This document shows, one piece after another, positions 1-10,400 of a stretch of DNA of 64,000 nucleotides. A program made the translations under genes and the position numbers. Source of the DNA: Phycisphaerales bacterium UBA7800 (lineage in GTDB: Bacteria; Planctomycetota; Phycisphaerae; Phycisphaerales; Phycisphaeraceae). Numbering within the stretch: the stretch's first letter is position 1; each line of letters begins with the position of its first letter. The notes below the pieces were generated by a model. That model was not told where the DNA came from, made no database searches, and saw only the letters and a program-made list of their open reading frames with translations. The stretch lies in assembly GCA_002480565.1 (NCBI GenBank), contig DLCK01000041.1:1-64000 (forward strand), given 5' to 3'.

Positions 1-66
1 CGTGCATAATGTCCCTGCGCGGGAGTGACGGAGGGTGGAGAGTAATTGTTTGAATGGCTCTAAAAT

Positions 67-98
67 AAGGGGAAGAGACTCCGGTGTCTCTTCCCCTT
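67..98. terminator. Rho-independent terminator, possibly bidirectional
   Basis: A perfect 13-bp stem (67-79 with 86-98) encloses a 6-base loop. It lies 30 bases past the stop of the minus-strand SGNH hydrolase gene. T-rich sequence follows on both strands, stronger on the plus strand. It probably ends the minus-strand operon that starts near 11343. Nothing else was recognised in bases 1-128. Confidence 0.75.
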
Positions 99-128
99 TT
101 CATTTATTGCAATTAGGTCAACGTATCT

Positions 129-1202
129 TTACCAACGATCGGTTTCACTGACACTCAGGAAAAAGCTCGTATCACAGGTGATCACCAGTTGATTGGTTCC
201 TGCTTTGAAAGTTGCAGCAATCCGTTCGCGGCCTGCATGCCAACCTGAATCGCCGAGAGCCGTGTAAACCTGGTAAACCTGTTGACCATTGAGCCAGATG
301 GTTTGAAGACCTGCGCCGGTGTTCAAATAAATCTGTCTGTCAGCTGGCTCTGTAAAGGTGGTCAAAGCGAGATTGTATTTTGACGCATCGACATATCGGT
401 CGAGATTCACTGCGAATCCGCGTTGGCGTTCCTGATCAAGCCACCAATCTTCTTGGATCGGTTCTGACAAAGGGAGTTTCAATTCATGCCAGGTATCATC
501 CGGTTTGAATTGCATGACATTTTGCGATGTCACATCCGATGAATCCGATACGGCTCGGATATGCCAATGATCGATCAAGCCTGGCATCGGTTGGAGTTTT
601 AATTGCTCAACGACTGGCACATGTGCATATCCCATCGCGTCCAACACACATCGAGCCATGATTCGATAGCCTGCAAAATCCACATGAATACCATCACCTG
701 TGAGTACCCCGATCTGATCCGCTATTGCCTTGGTAAAGGCATCATTCACCTGTGCAATTCGCAGTTGACGTTTAGCAGCAATCTGATTTAAAAAATCCAC
801 ATATGCATTAACCAATGGGGTGGACGTCACTGCTTTGGAACTTGTATTGGGGGTAGGTGTCAACAGGATGACTTGGATGCCAGCTTGATCCAATTGATCG
901 AGCAATTGCGTGACTTGTTGTTGATAGTCTGAAACAGACACCTGATGATTGGCATCATTGACCCCGACACTCAGCGTGCAATAATCCGGCGCAAAGCCAA
1001 GAACATCACGTTCCAAACGCTTAAGCATATCACTGGCACAATTGCCACAGACTGCCACATTGGTACAGATCGGCGGTATGATACCTGCCACCTGCAAGCT
1101 TTGTTCCATCAGCAAGATTAACGTGTGACCATCGGTAATCGAATCGCCTAAAAAGGCCAGACGTTTATCTTCAAAATTTAAAGGTTGGTTCATAACACCC
1201 AT
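129..1202 (-). CDS. SGNH/GDSL-family hydrolase (esterase-like)
   Basis: Predicted cytoplasmic SGNH-fold hydrolase of 357 residues. Block I is GDSITDG at residues 19-25, with the nucleophile serine at 21. Block III is SVGVND, and the C-terminal Asp-His block reads DGIHVDFAGYR near residue 170. A beta-rich region of about 150 residues follows, probably a carbohydrate-binding or jelly-roll domain. Such enzymes typically remove acetyl or other acyl groups from glycans; the substrate here is unknown. There is no signal peptide, unlike its operon partners. The start could be Met1 or Met4, as neither has a strong ribosome binding site. It is the last gene of a minus-strand operon, 42 bases after the TIM-barrel hydrolase-like gene. 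A 31-codon remnant of a close paralogue lies at 13685-13777. Confidence 0.8.
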   Translation of the reverse strand: MGVMNQPLNFEDKRLAFLGDSITDGHTLILLMEQSLQVAGIIPPICTNVAVCGNCASDMLKRLERDVLGFAPDYCTLSVGVNDANHQVSVSDYQQQVTQLLDQLDQAGIQVILLTPTPNTSSKAVTSTPLVNAYVDFLNQIAAKRQLRIAQVNDAFTKAIADQIGVLTGDGIHVDFAGYRIMARCVLDAMGYAHVPVVEQLKLQPMPGLIDHWHIRAVSDSSDVTSQNVMQFKPDDTWHELKLPLSEPIQEDWWLDQERQRGFAVNLDRYVDASKYNLALTTFTEPADRQIYLNTGAGLQTIWLNGQQVYQVYTALGDSGWHAGRERIAATFKAGTNQLVITCDTSFFLSVSETDRW

Positions 1203-1244
1203 GTTCTGATGATCGGCTCAAGACCGCAAACGCAATTGGATCAA

Positions 1245-3332
1245 TCAGTCTGCTGATGCCTTCGTCACACGATAGACATTGCCTGCTTTGACGTGGACAT
1301 GGCCTTCATGAGTCGTTGCATGCGTTTGATCACCGAGATTGATCCATATCATGCTTGATGCAATGGTCGCATCATTAAACGCCCAAATCACTGCAGGACG
1401 ATTCTCCGTATCAAGCCAGAGAACGTAATGTCCGCCCGATGTCACGCGCAGGCGATGCATTGATGGCAGCGCGCTGTTATACAGACGATTTACGCGGGCG
1501 TAGTCCTCATGCGCCTGATCACCGGGGAACTTGTTCTTCCAGGGATTGGCTTCCATCACTGGAATCGCCCGATGAGCAGCCAACTTGAAATAGACTTCCG
1601 GATTGATGCGGCCAGGTGTATAGGGATCGTTCTGGCTATGAAATCCAGGAGGACAATCCAGGTGCGCAAAAAAGCTGTCATCGCGCACCGTGTCATCCCA
1701 GAGCCGTCGCCTGAAATTGTCTTGAGCAAACCCATACATACCCACTTGGCTGACGCCGAAGATGGTCACCACTTCGCAACGGAAGGAAAAGCCCCGTTTT
1801 TGCAGGCGTGATTGGAGTTGCCAGATTTCACGGGCTTGGGGTGCTTTGTCCGGTGCCTGCCAATCCACGCAGGTGATCCCAAGATTTTGATAGGAGTCGA
1901 TGAACATGCTGTGCACACCTGCCTCGTGTTTGGTCTTGATGATCTGCTCTTCGAGCATTTGTGCAAAGGGAGACCGCATACGCCCGCACCAGAGGATGCC
2001 ATATTGCCCATCCCATGGTTCACCGTGTTGTTCGCGGAGCAGCCATTCGGGATGTTCTTGCCATATCTCTGAAAAACGCGCGAATTGAAAACCGTACCAT
2101 TGGAAAATTTCAATGTCGTTGTCTTGAGCATTTTCACAAAGACGTTTCATCCCTTCGGCTCCGCCAAATTGCTCGGCAAACCGGAACGCATAGGGGCAGC
2201 AGATATTCCCATCCTCAGACCGTCGCTTCGAATCCGATGTCACCGACTCCCATACGCCGTGTGTAAAGACCTGCTTAAATCCAGCCTTTGTCAGATCAGG
2301 GAGTATTTGTTTCAAAGGCTCAGACCAAGCACTACCCCTTGCCTTTAAATCATCATCCCACAGATGTGCATGAACACATGGTTTGGGGACTTCAAGTTCA
2401 AAATCATAGATTGCCAACATCCGGGAGCGAACATGGGTAAAACAATCAAGCCAGAGATTTCGCCATTGATGCTGCTGGAGTTTCTGATCCTGTCGATAGA
2501 CCAACAAGGTACGCGTCGGCGCAATCGCATGTTCTGTGAGTGGGAAGAAGGGACGTTCCATGTGATGAATCACATTTTCGTCTGCAAACTTTTCAAGACG
2601 CGTGCGCGACAAACCCGGATCTTCGGTGAACAGACACATCGCATAATCTTCGCGCGTCTGAAAATCACAGATGGCGGCACCGGCTGCGCGAGGCAGCATA
2701 TCCATGGGAAATGAACCGCCCCATGCATTTGGCCCCTTGCTGAAAAAGGCTTCGATGGTGCTAAAGGCACTGTCAGCTTCAACCCGTTGTTCCAGATCGA
2801 TACAGGAAACATCCTGTTGAATCAGCACGCATCCCTGAGCATGGCCCCCCAATTCCCATGTACTATTTTCCAACAGCCAGTTCACCGGCGCGCCGGGACT
2901 TTGAACTTCGAGTGTCATCTCTAAGCCGTCGTATTCATTTTCCTCAATGCGTTGCGTGATTGGCGTGAAATGCCAGTGAATCGTGATAAAAGGAACACTG
3001 AGTTTGGGTGCTACAAAACGTGAGTCCCCCATCGCATCGCCATCTTGAATGCGCGGGTTCCATGTGCCACGTCCCCGAAGAACCAACGTCACCTGCTCCT
3101 GAACCTGTTGCACATCCACCAGATCAAATCGGTCAAATCGCCAACCGGCATCGGATTCCAGATATACACACCAGGGTGATGCGTCACTGCGTAATTGCAT
3201 CTGGTCATGACGCACCGCGCCGATCCCCAAAAACTGATTGTCATCAAAGAGCAGATCAAAACCAAGCTTATTGGGAAATTGAATCGTCCGGGGTAAAGAT
3301 GTCCGTGGTGGGACCAATTTTGTACTAATCAT
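1245..3332 (-). CDS. Putative glycoside hydrolase-like TIM-barrel protein
   Basis: A 695-residue protein without a signal peptide. The first 300 residues look like a beta-sandwich, as in GH31/36/97-type alpha-glycosidases. The C-terminal half has alternating strand/helix segments of a TIM barrel, with a FIDSY segment where an alpha-galactosidase-like enzyme would place its nucleophile aspartate. Large planctomycete and Lentisphaerae proteins of this kind are often annotated DUF6259, and I suspect that family but cannot confirm it. The ATG start has an AGGT-type ribosome binding site. Its start is 8 bases downstream of the stop of the large secreted protein gene, so the genes are surely co-transcribed. 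Substrate is unknown; catalytic residues are inferred only. Confidence 0.6.
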   Translation of the reverse strand: MISTKLVPPRTSLPRTIQFPNKLGFDLLFDDNQFLGIGAVRHDQMQLRSDASPWCVYLESDAGWRFDRFDLVDVQQVQEQVTLVLRGRGTWNPRIQDGDAMGDSRFVAPKLSVPFITIHWHFTPITQRIEENEYDGLEMTLEVQSPGAPVNWLLENSTWELGGHAQGCVLIQQDVSCIDLEQRVEADSAFSTIEAFFSKGPNAWGGSFPMDMLPRAAGAAICDFQTREDYAMCLFTEDPGLSRTRLEKFADENVIHHMERPFFPLTEHAIAPTRTLLVYRQDQKLQQHQWRNLWLDCFTHVRSRMLAIYDFELEVPKPCVHAHLWDDDLKARGSAWSEPLKQILPDLTKAGFKQVFTHGVWESVTSDSKRRSEDGNICCPYAFRFAEQFGGAEGMKRLCENAQDNDIEIFQWYGFQFARFSEIWQEHPEWLLREQHGEPWDGQYGILWCGRMRSPFAQMLEEQIIKTKHEAGVHSMFIDSYQNLGITCVDWQAPDKAPQAREIWQLQSRLQKRGFSFRCEVVTIFGVSQVGMYGFAQDNFRRRLWDDTVRDDSFFAHLDCPPGFHSQNDPYTPGRINPEVYFKLAAHRAIPVMEANPWKNKFPGDQAHEDYARVNRLYNSALPSMHRLRVTSGGHYVLWLDTENRPAVIWAFNDATIASSMIWINLGDQTHATTHEGHVHVKAGNVYRVTKASAD

Positions 3333-3340
3333 GGCAAGAC

Positions 3341-6300
3341 CTATTCAAAAATAAAGGTGCCCCACAAATTGGGCTGAAGCTGGGTTTCGGATGGAATATC
3401 TGACACCACACGTGTATCGGGATTGCTCCAATAGATACGGTCAATTCGTGTTGTGCCGGTCTGATCGGAAAGCACGCGTCCCACATCGCCACGCAGCTTC
3501 AAGCCGGAATGTGGTTTAAGATGAAGTGATGCAAGCGGGATGGATGCTTCGAGTATGAAGTAATCCTGCTGTCGCGTGACGTTCACCTGTGCGTCATCCA
3601 GAATCTTTGCTTCATCCACACGGACACTTCGCCATGGTGATGAGAACGAAATGGCGCGGTGTTCTGGTGTGCCTGATACGACATAGTCATATAACACCGC
3701 AGCAGGTTCACCATCAAGCATGGTCAGACTCAAACGGATGTCCCCCTGTGCTGCCTGCATTCGATCTGCTGGCGCATTGGTATCCGTCTGTAACATCAGA
3801 TCCACGACATCACCGGATTTGAAACATTCGGCAAAATTAGAACGCGTTGCCGCATTGGCAAACACGGCCTTATCGTCACGTTCATGATAGTAGACATAAA
3901 GATGCGTCTGGTCATAACCAAGTTTAAAACCGTTGATCTGATCCCTGGGCCATTCCTGATCCTTAGTATCAGCGACAAAGTCTTTGAGCTTGCTGATGGT
4001 GTACTCTTTGGGGACGAGTTTGCTTCTGACTTGTTCCTGTCTCATTTTTTGGGCTAGCAGGACATGTTCAGCCGTCACGTTAAACGATTCTCCTTCAAGA
4101 CGCTTGAGCGTGTCCAAACCATGCAGTTCCACAACTGAACAATGTACCGAGCCTGGTGAGACGACATACAGATCATGGTCTTTACCGTCGGCCATCCGAA
4201 CTTTCTGGAAACTGCCCCCAAAATGTTCCTGTCCTAGCGACACCTGTTGGATTTGCTCAGGAGTTGGTGACTCATTAAATTTCCAGGCATCCGAACGTCT
4301 GCTGTCGCCAAAGAAACGGTCGATGTACATACCATCAGTTGTCATCAAATGCGTCACGCCATAGTTGGTTCCAATGCAGAAGACTTCGCCGATATCCGGG
4401 GTAGTCATCACGGAACCATAAAAGCGCAATGGCGCAATAAAGACCCCCGGCTCGATACCAACTGCGGTGGTGGCTAAACCCGCATGAAGACCCGGCCAAC
4501 GACAGATGTATCGCCAATTGACCTTTCCCTGCGGAGACATGCTGACGATATAGGGTGAGATCGCAATGGCATTGCCTTTGGCATCGGTCATCATGCCTTG
4601 GACATTCGAGGGATCATGGATGTTAAAGTTCTCAACATGGTGAAACTTCTCGGGCAAGTCATAAACGGGATAGCCAAGCGCATTAAACGCTCGCGGCTCA
4701 AAGAAGCAGAACCCCACATTGCCCGTAATATTGCTGAATGCAACCTGGAAATTCTCGTTCATGCGGACACCCCAACCGGCACTACCTGCTACGGGTCCAA
4801 ATTGCAGCTCATGGCGTTGTACTTTGCCATCATCATTGCTGTCGGTCCATGCAAAGGCATGGTGTTGCGAATCATCGGAACCAAAACGTTCATTGATCCA
4901 TTTTGGCGTTTTGCCTACAGCACTGACAGGGCGCGCGCGGTTTTTGTCATACACAAAGAGCACCGCCAATTCGCCCATACCTGAGGCACCCCAGAGTCTG
5001 AACCAGAGTTTGCCATTTTTATGAAACGGCATGGAAGGCGCATTGCCACCGAAATTATGATCCCGATGACCAGCAAACTCATCGACTGATGGATCATCCA
5101 TTCGCCAGATGATATTGATCAGTTCGATTTTGCCCGTATCCGGATCACGATGAAACTCCTTGCCACGATAGAACAGACGATTGCCATCTTCTGGATCGAT
5201 ACTGCCACCCCCGCCATAGACGGTTGGGCCAAGCACCTGATTCACACATCGCCCCTGTTGATCCCAGACACTTGTGCGCTTGAGTTCTGGATTGTCTTCA
5301 ACGACCCAAACATTGCCTTGTGTATCAACAGACACGCCACGTGGATTTTCTAGGTGTTGTTTATCAAATGGTCCGACAGGGTGACCGCCGGGTTTGCCGA
5401 TCACGCGGATTGATCGACCGCGCGGATTAAACACATGCACTTGATGCAATGGCGCCATTTCGCCAACGTAGAAATTGCCCTGCTTGTCGATGCCAAGTCC
5501 AAATGGATTTTTCAGGCCAAAGACGACAGGTGAGAATTTTCGCGTGCTGGTATTCAACAGACTGACCGTGCGATCCATGACCACAGCCAGTTGACCGGGG
5601 CCGTATGGACGGACGTTTCCTGCTTGTTTTACAGGTATTTTGGCGACAATATGCATCGTCTGATCTTTGCTTTGAAGATTGGGCGACAGATCAATGACTA
5701 GCATTTGATTGCCATCACGGAACGTGACGTAAGCCATATTGTCCTGCACGGCAAGCCCCGCAATGTCGATTGGATCACCCTTTGGAAGCTCGTGTTTGCA
5801 GAGAATGCGAAACGCTTTGGTTTGGTGATGCAGTTGAACCAGTCGAAGACCTTTGTTCCATCCGTTGGCTTCGATGAAGTAGATGTAATCACCATCGCTG
5901 GCTAAAGCGCGGGGCATGGTGACATCAAATCTGTTGCCTCCCCAAAGCTTGCGCATCTGCGTATCCGCTTGAAGCAGTGAGTCGCCGGACTCCGCAAAGG
6001 TACCTAACCACATCCCATCCGTCCGTGCGACAATGCACTGGGGCGGGACATGATCTGCGAGCCATCCGCCCGTTTGATCCTCTGTGATCCAAGGCATGCC
6101 TTCGTTCTTGAGCGGGTAGTAACTAAACCGATAACTTGCGGACAATGGGGTATGAAACAACCCACGCCAGCGATAGGTTCCAGGCTCTGCACGAAACTTC
6201 GCATTAGCTGGCGGATCGTAGAGGTAGTCCTTGTTCTTCTCAAACGGAGGCCAGAAGTCTGACTCTGTTGCCAGATTCCATTCAATGGTCTGTTTACCTT

Positions 6301-7465
6301 TGGGCAGATGCACACCACTGATCAGATTGCGGACAAGATTGTTCTGCTCATCGAGAATCTGAATCGTCACCACACCGTCATCAGGCACATCGATTCTGAT
6401 CGGGACCACGCCTAGAGGAAGATTGTTGTTGCCGACCTCATCAGCCAGTGAACGATCTGCAATAAACGGATGTCCATGGCCTTCGGACCCACCCGTAACG
6501 TACGCGCGCTGATCCGTAAAGGTCATCTGATGAATCGCATCATTCCCGCCACCGATGCGCAAGGGAGCGTCCCAATTTTTGCCCATGTCATTTGAGCGAG
6601 AAACCGTGTATTGTGTGGTCTTCCAAAGCGATCGACCTTTTTCATGCCACAGCTTTGATCGGTCATCCTGTATGTCCCATGTTTTGCCACCATCACGTGT
6701 ATGAATCACATCGCCGGCATAGAGACTCACCCAACCTTCGTTGGCTGTGGGAAAACAAATCCATGTAATCAAATAACCCGCTGGGCGTTTTACGTTTTCC
6801 GGGAACGGGAATTTCTGCCACGTTCTACCATCATTGCGACTGACAGCCAGCGCGCCGTTGGCTGCCACAATCACCGTGCGTCCATCGGGCAAACTGATGA
6901 TGGGATGCTGCGTCATCATTGTACGCGGTTGATTGACACCGATATCAATCTTCTGCCAAGTCCGTCCGCCATTGATCGTTTTCATCAGGCCATCACGGTC
7001 GGTGAGGACATAGCCAATACGTTTATTGCTGCGAAAAATCAATGAACTGTATCGCGATCCTTGCGATCCACAATCCACACGCTGCCAACTGACACCTTGA
7101 TTATCCGTGCGAAGAATGACACCTGGTTCATCCGGATTTTTGTTGGCATAAGGATAGCCGGCCACTAAGGCAGACCGATCATCCAACCCAGCAACACTAT
7201 TAAACCAATAATCTTTCCCAGCAATGGGTTGATAACGGGCGATCCATGTCTTTCCGCCATTGACGGTCTGATTAATACCGTTTAGTCCAACTGTCCAACC
7301 CACATTGTCATTGGCAAAATCTGCGGAGTACATCATGGCCCGCATGGGCGATTCACGAAGTATCCACCCCCCCTCAAGATCCGCAGCCTGTACAGAAACC
7401 GTCAGCAAAACCAGGCATGCAACACCACTTATCAACTTGAACATATTCACAGCTTTCATATTCAT
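3341..7465 (-). CDS. Giant secreted beta-propeller protein (BNR/YCF48-like, NHL repeats, DOMON/CBM9-like C-terminus)
   Basis: About 1374 residues, exported. The signal peptide ends in VSVQA-AD. Domains in order: (1) a photosystem assembly YCF48/BNR-type propeller over the first ~330 residues, with repeated GGKTW/DGRTW motifs; (2) a FlgD-like Ig fold (VTIQILDEQN, KQTIEWN); (3) NHL-type repeats (FGLGIDKQGNFYVGE, PRGVSVDTQGNVWVVED); (4) a C-terminal CBM9/DOMON-like sandwich ending WGTFIFE. I chose the ATG at 7465, because the longer frame would start inside the upstream gene and add residues before the signal peptide. This leaves an 8-base gap. It is a paralogue of the gene at 7474-11343, sharing the FlgD-like to C-terminal architecture. 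No catalytic motif is recognised; a surface polysaccharide-binding role is inferred. Confidence 0.7.
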   Translation of the reverse strand: MNMKAVNMFKLISGVACLVLLTVSVQAADLEGGWILRESPMRAMMYSADFANDNVGWTVGLNGINQTVNGGKTWIARYQPIAGKDYWFNSVAGLDDRSALVAGYPYANKNPDEPGVILRTDNQGVSWQRVDCGSQGSRYSSLIFRSNKRIGYVLTDRDGLMKTINGGRTWQKIDIGVNQPRTMMTQHPIISLPDGRTVIVAANGALAVSRNDGRTWQKFPFPENVKRPAGYLITWICFPTANEGWVSLYAGDVIHTRDGGKTWDIQDDRSKLWHEKGRSLWKTTQYTVSRSNDMGKNWDAPLRIGGGNDAIHQMTFTDQRAYVTGGSEGHGHPFIADRSLADEVGNNNLPLGVVPIRIDVPDDGVVTIQILDEQNNLVRNLISGVHLPKGKQTIEWNLATESDFWPPFEKNKDYLYDPPANAKFRAEPGTYRWRGLFHTPLSASYRFSYYPLKNEGMPWITEDQTGGWLADHVPPQCIVARTDGMWLGTFAESGDSLLQADTQMRKLWGGNRFDVTMPRALASDGDYIYFIEANGWNKGLRLVQLHHQTKAFRILCKHELPKGDPIDIAGLAVQDNMAYVTFRDGNQMLVIDLSPNLQSKDQTMHIVAKIPVKQAGNVRPYGPGQLAVVMDRTVSLLNTSTRKFSPVVFGLKNPFGLGIDKQGNFYVGEMAPLHQVHVFNPRGRSIRVIGKPGGHPVGPFDKQHLENPRGVSVDTQGNVWVVEDNPELKRTSVWDQQGRCVNQVLGPTVYGGGGSIDPEDGNRLFYRGKEFHRDPDTGKIELINIIWRMDDPSVDEFAGHRDHNFGGNAPSMPFHKNGKLWFRLWGASGMGELAVLFVYDKNRARPVSAVGKTPKWINERFGSDDSQHHAFAWTDSNDDGKVQRHELQFGPVAGSAGWGVRMNENFQVAFSNITGNVGFCFFEPRAFNALGYPVYDLPEKFHHVENFNIHDPSNVQGMMTDAKGNAIAISPYIVSMSPQGKVNWRYICRWPGLHAGLATTAVGIEPGVFIAPLRFYGSVMTTPDIGEVFCIGTNYGVTHLMTTDGMYIDRFFGDSRRSDAWKFNESPTPEQIQQVSLGQEHFGGSFQKVRMADGKDHDLYVVSPGSVHCSVVELHGLDTLKRLEGESFNVTAEHVLLAQKMRQEQVRSKLVPKEYTISKLKDFVADTKDQEWPRDQINGFKLGYDQTHLYVYYHERDDKAVFANAATRSNFAECFKSGDVVDLMLQTDTNAPADRMQAAQGDIRLSLTMLDGEPAAVLYDYVVSGTPEHRAISFSSPWRSVRVDEAKILDDAQVNVTRQQDYFILEASIPLASLHLKPHSGLKLRGDVGRVLSDQTGTTRIDRIYWSNPDTRVVSDIPSETQLQPNLWGTFIFE

Positions 7466-7473
7466 TCTCAACT

Positions 7474-10400
7474 TTACTCGAAACGCAATGTTCCCCAATT
7501 GGCGGGATACAACCAGGCTTCCAACGGTTCATCACTGACGAGATTGGTCGCCTTGTTACTCCAGCAACATCGAGCGACATTGATCATTCCCTGGGCATCA
7601 CTGCTGATAAAACCCACATCACCGCGAAGCGTTTTGCCTTGCAACGTATCAAGGCCGAGGTTGGCAATGGGGATACTTGCCCAAACGGTGTAGCTTGCGT
7701 TTTGTTTGGAGACTTTGACACGTGCATCATTAAGCAAAGCCACATTGCCAAGGGTCCGACTCCAGTTTGTGCGATAAGTGACGCTTTGTCCCTTGATGGG
7801 GCCAAAAGGTTGAACCTGCATGAGGACTGCTACGGGTTGATCTTGATAAGGTGCTATGACAATCCGTTGATCACCGACGACAGGATCGGTGTGTTGGCTT
7901 TGCTCATTTGCTGAAAGATACAGTTCCACGCAATCACCGGTCTTAAACAGTCGCGTGTAATCCTTGCCTGCATTTTTCCATGGTGATGTGTCTTGCACCT
8001 GGAATTGCACGTACAGATTTTGTGCGTCATAGGCCAGTTTGACTTCTGCTTTTTCTGATGAACCTTCACGCTGAATCTGCATGACGGGTAATGTCTGCCA
8101 TGCATTGTGATCGGTCATCGGGTTGGTCGAGACTTGTTTGATGGTGTAGATTTTTTCGTTGGTCTGGTTGTCACTTTGCTGCTTGTTGAACTGATCCGCA
8201 TCAGCCAACTGCAAGGCATCAAGTGACAATGCATCTGCATCAAAGCGTTGAATGGTATCCAGACCGGTGATGCGACAAAGCATGGCGCTTTGGCCGGCAA
8301 GTCCGCAGAGCATACGCGTAACGCCATCGCTTTGCTTACCAAACCAACCGTTAAAAGGTTCACTTCCCATGGTCAAGACGTCGACAGGTCGGCCGAGTAA
8401 TTCTTCTTCAGTCTGAGGCAATGCTTCACCGGGCAGTCGGACATCGCGGAACATTGCACCGACAAAGAGTCCGTCGGCGGTCATGTAAAAATCCTGTCCC
8501 AGATTGCCACGCATCATCATGACCTTGCCAACCTGTTGATTAATCTCTGCGATACCGCATGGTTTTAGGGGGCCAATGATCATCCCCGCGCGAGGCATGG
8601 GCGCTTCATGCGAGCCATGCACACCGGGATACGCATTGGGATAGGTCCATTTTATTTTGGCAGTGTCCAATTCCAAACCTGCGATTTGAAGGTTGGACAG
8701 ATGGAGATTGGAACCGACGACGAGTAACAGATTGTCTTCTAAAACCGGGACGAAAGTGCTGCCGATTTTCTGGTTCAGATGTTTGATACCAGCCGGGCCG
8801 TAAACCGGCGCACCATCATCAGTGAAATCAACAGGAACAAACCGATACATGCCTTCGGTGAAGAAACTCAGATCACTACCAATGGTGTGCGTCCAACTTG
8901 CACTGAGGTTTACAGGCTGATCCAGGAGTTGACATTCTTCGTATTGCACCGCAGCATCACGATTGGTGTCATTCCAGATCACCACGCTTTTATTTCCAGA
9001 TTGGGGAAGTGGTAAGTCGGGGAGCATCTTTTTCAAGTCTTTGGCGTAGCAAACTGCTGAGACAGGTTGCCAGACACCCTTGCGTTTCATATGGATCGCG
9101 TGGTAGCTGCTGTATTGACCGTTGTGGTAGAGATAGGTTTTCTGCTTGCCACTGCTTTTGGATTGAACAAACCCGGGATTTGAAAAATGGTGAGGATGCG
9201 ACCAAAGCGTAAATGTTTCGGAATGTTCCGAACGAGGCACCCAAAGAATCTCAGCCAGTTCACTGGTGCGTTGTTTGCGATTGATCGAAAAACGCAATGA
9301 ACCGATGAACGCTGAATCTGGATCGTTGGCATCAAGATAGGAACCCGTACCTGAATAGCCGGTATTGCCCACCATGTCACGAACCAGTTTGCCATCACGT
9401 CCCCATGTAGCAACGCGGCGAGGGTTTTCACCTTGCTCAACAGTCCAGACGTGACCTTTAGCATCGACATCCATTGAGACGATACTTAGCAATCCCTGCT
9501 TGTCATAGACACCACGTAAGGGTCGGCCACCGGTTTTGCCACAGGTGTAGACCAATTTGCCCTCAACCGAAAACGCCTTGATTTGCAGGTCTTTTCCTTC
9601 ATCGAAGACCAATACATTCCCATCATGATCCCAAGTGAGGCGACCGGCTTTTTCAACTCCGGGTGTGCGAAGCGTTTTGATGTTGCCGTTATCAAGATCA
9701 ATCTGAGCAATCCGCCCATCGACATTAACTGCACATTGATTTTCATCACCAAGTGCGATGGCGCTCACGGCACCGACTTGATACTGTGCGATCTGCTTGA
9801 GCGTGTGAGCATTCAACACGAGTAGTTGCGCGGCATCTGTTGCCAGCACCAACGTTGATTTGTTGGCAGAGATCGCCACGATTTTGGTATTGGGTTGTTG
9901 GAGAATGGATCGCACTGGCAGCTCGATGGGTTGCGTCTTGCCATTGATTTCATATGGACGATAGGCACCATCCTTGACGGCATATCGACAGAGTTTTTGC
10001 GGTTCGTTACCGTAAGCCATGATGCCGTAGACATACTCGCTGTTGGCCGCCAACAAGGATGCCCCACGCTTTTCACCCCATTTTTTCAGGCCATCCGGCG
10101 CGATACCGATGATACCGCTGCCGCCCTCGGCTGCTTCCCACGAGAGGATTATCCAATCGCCTGCTGTTGCGACACAAAGTGGCGGCCCGTGATCAGCTCC
10201 CCAACTGCCTGAACCATCCGCAGTTCCCCAAGGGGGCGTTCCGGGGTTGTAGTAGCAAAGCTCATACTCCGCACCGATTCCCTTGTGGGTCAAACCACGG
10301 ACACGATATTCCCCGGGAGTCACGAGCTTGCCCTGATCGTCATTGCCGTCCCAACGCACCTCGACGGTGACAGCATCATTTTGTTGGGCAACACTGTAAT

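Noticed and set aside
1509..3328. Several plus-strand open frames of 80-116 codons opposite the hydrolase-like gene
   Set aside because: They lie antisense inside a clear gene, lack ribosome sites and show no domain-like sequence.
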